From: CAZQLW01 sp964639875 | Lineage (GTDB): Archaea > Nanobdellota > Nanobdellia > Woesearchaeales > GW2011-AR9 | NCBI GenBank assembly: GCA_964639875.1 | Contig: CAZXEM010000058.1 | Span: forward strand, 1 to 7,056 | Direction of reading: 5' to 3' | Length of the DNA: 7,056 nt | Shown here: positions 5,044 to 7,056 of the stretch, piece by piece | How positions within the stretch are numbered: position 1 is the stretch's first letter | Layout: each line of letters opens with the position of its first letter | The notes under the pieces: generated by a model | What the model was told of the DNA's origin: nothing | Seen by the model: the letters and a program-made list of their open reading frames with translations, nothing else | Database searches by the model: none | Made by a program: the position numbers and the translations under genes

Positions 5044-7056
5044 TTATTTTGGTTTGTCCATTCCGTTTAATATCCTATTTAACGCATAATTAATATGAAA
5101 AACATTTTTAGCACGATTATAAGAATCTTGATCTAATTTAAATAAACTTCCATCATTAGTTAAGTTAGGGTTATTGGGTAATCCTGCATGACTAAATTCT
5201 TCAAGTTCTTTATCAGTCATTGTTAGCGGATCAGTAGGGTATTCTCTTCCATAATCAAGATTAAATGTAGACGCACACATTCTTAAATTATTTTTCAATT
5301 CTTGAAAATTGTACCACATTTTATTTCTTGTTGGTTGTTTGTAACATCCGCCTCCAAATCCACCTTTGGTGTATGATTGAAGATTATCAATTTCCGATTT
5401 GATTTTATTTTCATATTTTTCCGCCAAATCATGGTGACCATTTACTTCTAGTCTTACTATGCTCCCTGCAATTCTAGTAAAATTTACAAATTCAGATATC
5501 TTAGAAGATTGCCCTTTTTTGAATGAGGTATAATTTTCAGCACTCTCCCTTAAATAAGTTAACTCTTCATTTATTTCTCTTTCAAAAATTTTTTCATGTT
5601 CTCGTATTGATTTTTCATATTGTTTAGCTAATTCTGTGCCTTTTATAGAATCATGATATTCCAAATATTTTTTCCCATACATATCACTCATTAACTCATT
5701 AGTTGCATATGTGCCAGAATTAAATCTATTTGTAAACCGATCTAATCCGAATTTCGACAAATTATCTACTGGTAATAAAATTTCAATTTGTTCTTCAGTG
5801 AATCCTTTTTGGATCATTTCTTCTTTTAAATCATCAAATATCCTACCATGATTTGCTGATACCACTTCCTCTTGAATTTGTTCAAAATCATTTAACGCAT
5901 ATTTATGACCCAATTCATGTCCCAACAAAAATATTAATTCACTTTTTAATTTATCCGGTGAATATTCGTGTTGTCTTTCATCAAGAGTATTGTTGTGATT
6001 AAAGAGATGTTCTCTTTCATCAATTAGTAGGTTTGAACCTACTTTTGTAATTGAAGTTAATATTTCTCTTTCTGAATATTCTTTTGCAGGGTCATTTTCA
6101 AGTCTCCCGAAAGCCATTGTTTTTAGGCCTACTTCTTTAAATAAATCTAAAACATCTTCAAATTGAAAATGTCCGACCTTAGATCCAAATAAACCATCAT
6201 AATCAGAAATCCCATTAAGTACTTGTCCCATTCTAACTATTTCCTCATCTGAATAATCTAAAATTGGTTTTGATAAAAACCCTTGTTTAATCACATTTGG
6301 TGATCTTTGACTATCTCCAATTAATGATTTATCAATAAACATATCATTGTCTCTTTCTAAACCCGAAAATGGAATAATCTTTAATCCATAAGTTTCTTCT
6401 ACATGATTAAGATATTCTAATTTAGATTTTATTTCTTCTGGATTAATTTTTTGATCAATTGGCAATTGTTGATTGAACTTTTCTAAAGAAAATTCATTAA
6501 GTCGATTAAGTTTGTCGATTACTTGTTGATCTTCAAGAAGAAAATCATAATGCGAGGAAGGTAATAAAAAAGATGGTTCTCCTGTTGGGTCCCCCATTGA
6601 TGATAAGTTATGTCTTAAATTTACTTCACCAAAATTTAAATGGTTAGTTTCAAGTGCGAAAGGATCTGCGTCAACATGAACTCCTAATTTTTCATTATTT
6701 AGTAAAAATGTTGGCGAAGAATAAACCGGACTTAACTCTGAATAATCGTTCATTAAATAATTTTGAGTTAATTGGAATGGGTTTGCCCAATAATTATCAT
6801 CATCAACATTAAATGTTGGCAATTTTATTTGTTGTTCCCAAGCATTATTTCCTGTATCTAAAAGACTTAATTTATCTTCTAGTCCCAGTCCAGATTCCCA
6901 TTGTTTAACAAAAGGATCAAGGAAACTGAACTCGTCTTTTTGTGTAGGTGAAAATATATCTGCTGGTTTGTCCCATAAATCATATTCTGGACCAAGATTA
7001 AAATCTCTGTCCCATTGTTCAACGTGAGGTTTAAGGAAATCAAACTGATCTTTTGG
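5044..7056 (-). CDS. Large HELGH zinc metallopeptidase-like protein with N-terminal repeats (5' partial)
   Basis: The frame is open to the right edge, giving at least 670 residues; the start is outside the window. The TTG at 6822 should not be taken as the start, because 78 more in-frame codons upstream clearly belong to the protein. The zinc site is H-E-L-G-H (codons 5905-5919) in a hydrophobic helix, followed about 70 residues later by N-E-L-M-S-D (glutamate codon 5695-5697). HExxH with a later ExxxD is the gluzincin pattern of M48-type peptidases, so a zinc-dependent endopeptidase is inferred. The M48 membrane helices are not visible, so it may be a soluble or divergent relative. Before it lies a ~290-residue acidic, Asn/Asp-rich region; after it, coiled-coil-like helices (~390-480 counting from codon 6822), a glycine cluster GGFGGGC (487-493) and a conserved-looking C-terminal domain with a second cysteine. 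The visible N-terminus contains 38-residue repeats with acidic-tryptophan motifs. The 169-aa gene follows after 3 bases. Substrate and location are unknown. Confidence 0.8.
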   Translation of the reverse strand, partial: PKDQFDFLKPHVEQWDRDFNLGPEYDLWDKPADIFSPTQKDEFSFLDPFVKQWESGLGLEDKLSLLDTGNNAWEQQIKLPTFNVDDDNYWANPFQLTQNYLMNDYSELSPVYSSPTFLLNNEKLGVHVDADPFALETNHLNFGEVNLRHNLSSMGDPTGEPSFLLPSSHYDFLLEDQQVIDKLNRLNEFSLEKFNQQLPIDQKINPEEIKSKLEYLNHVEETYGLKIIPFSGLERDNDMFIDKSLIGDSQRSPNVIKQGFLSKPILDYSDEEIVRMGQVLNGISDYDGLFGSKVGHFQFEDVLDLFKEVGLKTMAFGRLENDPAKEYSEREILTSITKVGSNLLIDEREHLFNHNNTLDERQHEYSPDKLKSELIFLLGHELGHKYALNDFEQIQEEVVSANHGRIFDDLKEEMIQKGFTEEQIEILLPVDNLSKFGLDRFTNRFNSGTYATNELMSDMYGKKYLEYHDSIKGTELAKQYEKSIREHEKIFEREINEELTYLRESAENYTSFKKGQSSKISEFVNFTRIAGSIVRLEVNGHHDLAEKYENKIKSEIDNLQSYTKGGFGGGCYKQPTRNKMWYNFQELKNNLRMCASTFNLDYGREYPTDPLTMTDKELEEFSHAGLPNNPNLTNDGSLFKLDQDSYNRAKNVFHINYALNRILNGMDKPK
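5065..5074 (-). promoter_or_regulatory. TATA-like element inside the HELGH gene, ahead of the 169-aa gene
   Basis: On the - strand this reads GATATTAAAC, centred 28-29 bases before the ATG at 5040 and lying within the last codons of the upstream gene. It resembles the element before 609 (TATTAAA core). It could allow separate leaderless transcription of the 169-aa gene, but coding constraint and AT-richness make chance a serious alternative. Confidence 0.3.
6826..7053 (-). repeat. 114-bp (38-residue) tandem repeat in the N-terminal part of the HELGH protein
   Basis: Two consecutive units, 7053-6940 and 6939-6826, start with KDQFDFLKPHVEQWD and KDEFSFLDPFVKQWE, identical at 9 of 15 positions with conservative changes at others. 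Aligned by hand at an offset of 114, the DNA at 7011-7056 matches 6897-6942 at 34 of 46 positions, so this is a real duplication that has diverged. The second half of each unit is poorly conserved. A third unit beginning at 6825 is at most a faint remnant (K, F and W near the same places). The array probably continues beyond the right edge. Its role is unknown; a binding, spacer or propeptide segment is possible. Confidence 0.75.

Noticed and set aside
6820..6822. TTG at 6822 as the start of the HELGH protein
   Set aside because: The frame stays open for 78 more codons to the window edge, and those codons hold a clear protein repeat, so the real start is upstream.
1..7056. CRISPR array, tRNA/rRNA genes, insertion sequences or attachment sites
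   Set aside because: I saw no regularly spaced repeats outside coding sequence, no RNA gene, no transposase and no inverted repeats with target duplications.

Overview
This is an AT-rich window (roughly 30% G+C by eye) that reads as archaeal. It carries a Hel308-type DNA repair helicase and an archaeal-style ACT-domain protein. Starts lack Shine-Dalgarno sequences, and four of the five visible starts have a TATA-like element about 27-28 bases upstream, as expected for leaderless archaeal transcripts. Low G+C, compact spacing, a gene split at a domain boundary and many unrecognisable proteins suggest a DPANN-type archaeon (Woesearchaeota/Pacearchaeota/Nanoarchaeota-like). That placement is an inference, not something the sequence proves.

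Layout. Bases 1-2747 are read on the + strand: the end of an ACT-domain protein (5' end outside the window), an unrecognised 179-aa protein, and a 515-aa protein holding only the C-terminal two thirds of Hel308 (RecA2, winged helix, ratchet, helix-hairpin-helix, PIP-like tail). The ATPase-bearing RecA1 domain is absent. From 2724 to the right edge everything is on the - strand, so the two blocks converge and overlap by 24 bases. In transcription order, right to left, the - strand carries: a large HELGH zinc metallopeptidase-like protein whose N-terminus lies beyond the window and whose visible N-terminal part has a 38-residue tandem repeat; an unrecognised 169-aa protein 3 bases downstream; a 451-aa protein joining an HExxxH metallopeptidase-like domain to a Pol-beta-type nucleotidyltransferase domain; and an unrecognised 117-aa protein with its own TATA-like box in a 40-base gap.

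How the genes may work together. The + strand genes look like independent units. The - strand block is the most unusual part: two different predicted zinc-peptidase domains, one fused to a nucleotidyltransferase, lie within one likely co-transcribed stretch with two small unknown proteins. It could be an uncharacterised peptidase/nucleotide-transfer system, but nothing in the sequence shows its substrate or proves the genes act together. No RNA gene, CRISPR array, insertion sequence or transposase was seen. No intergenic stretch exceeds 62 bases.
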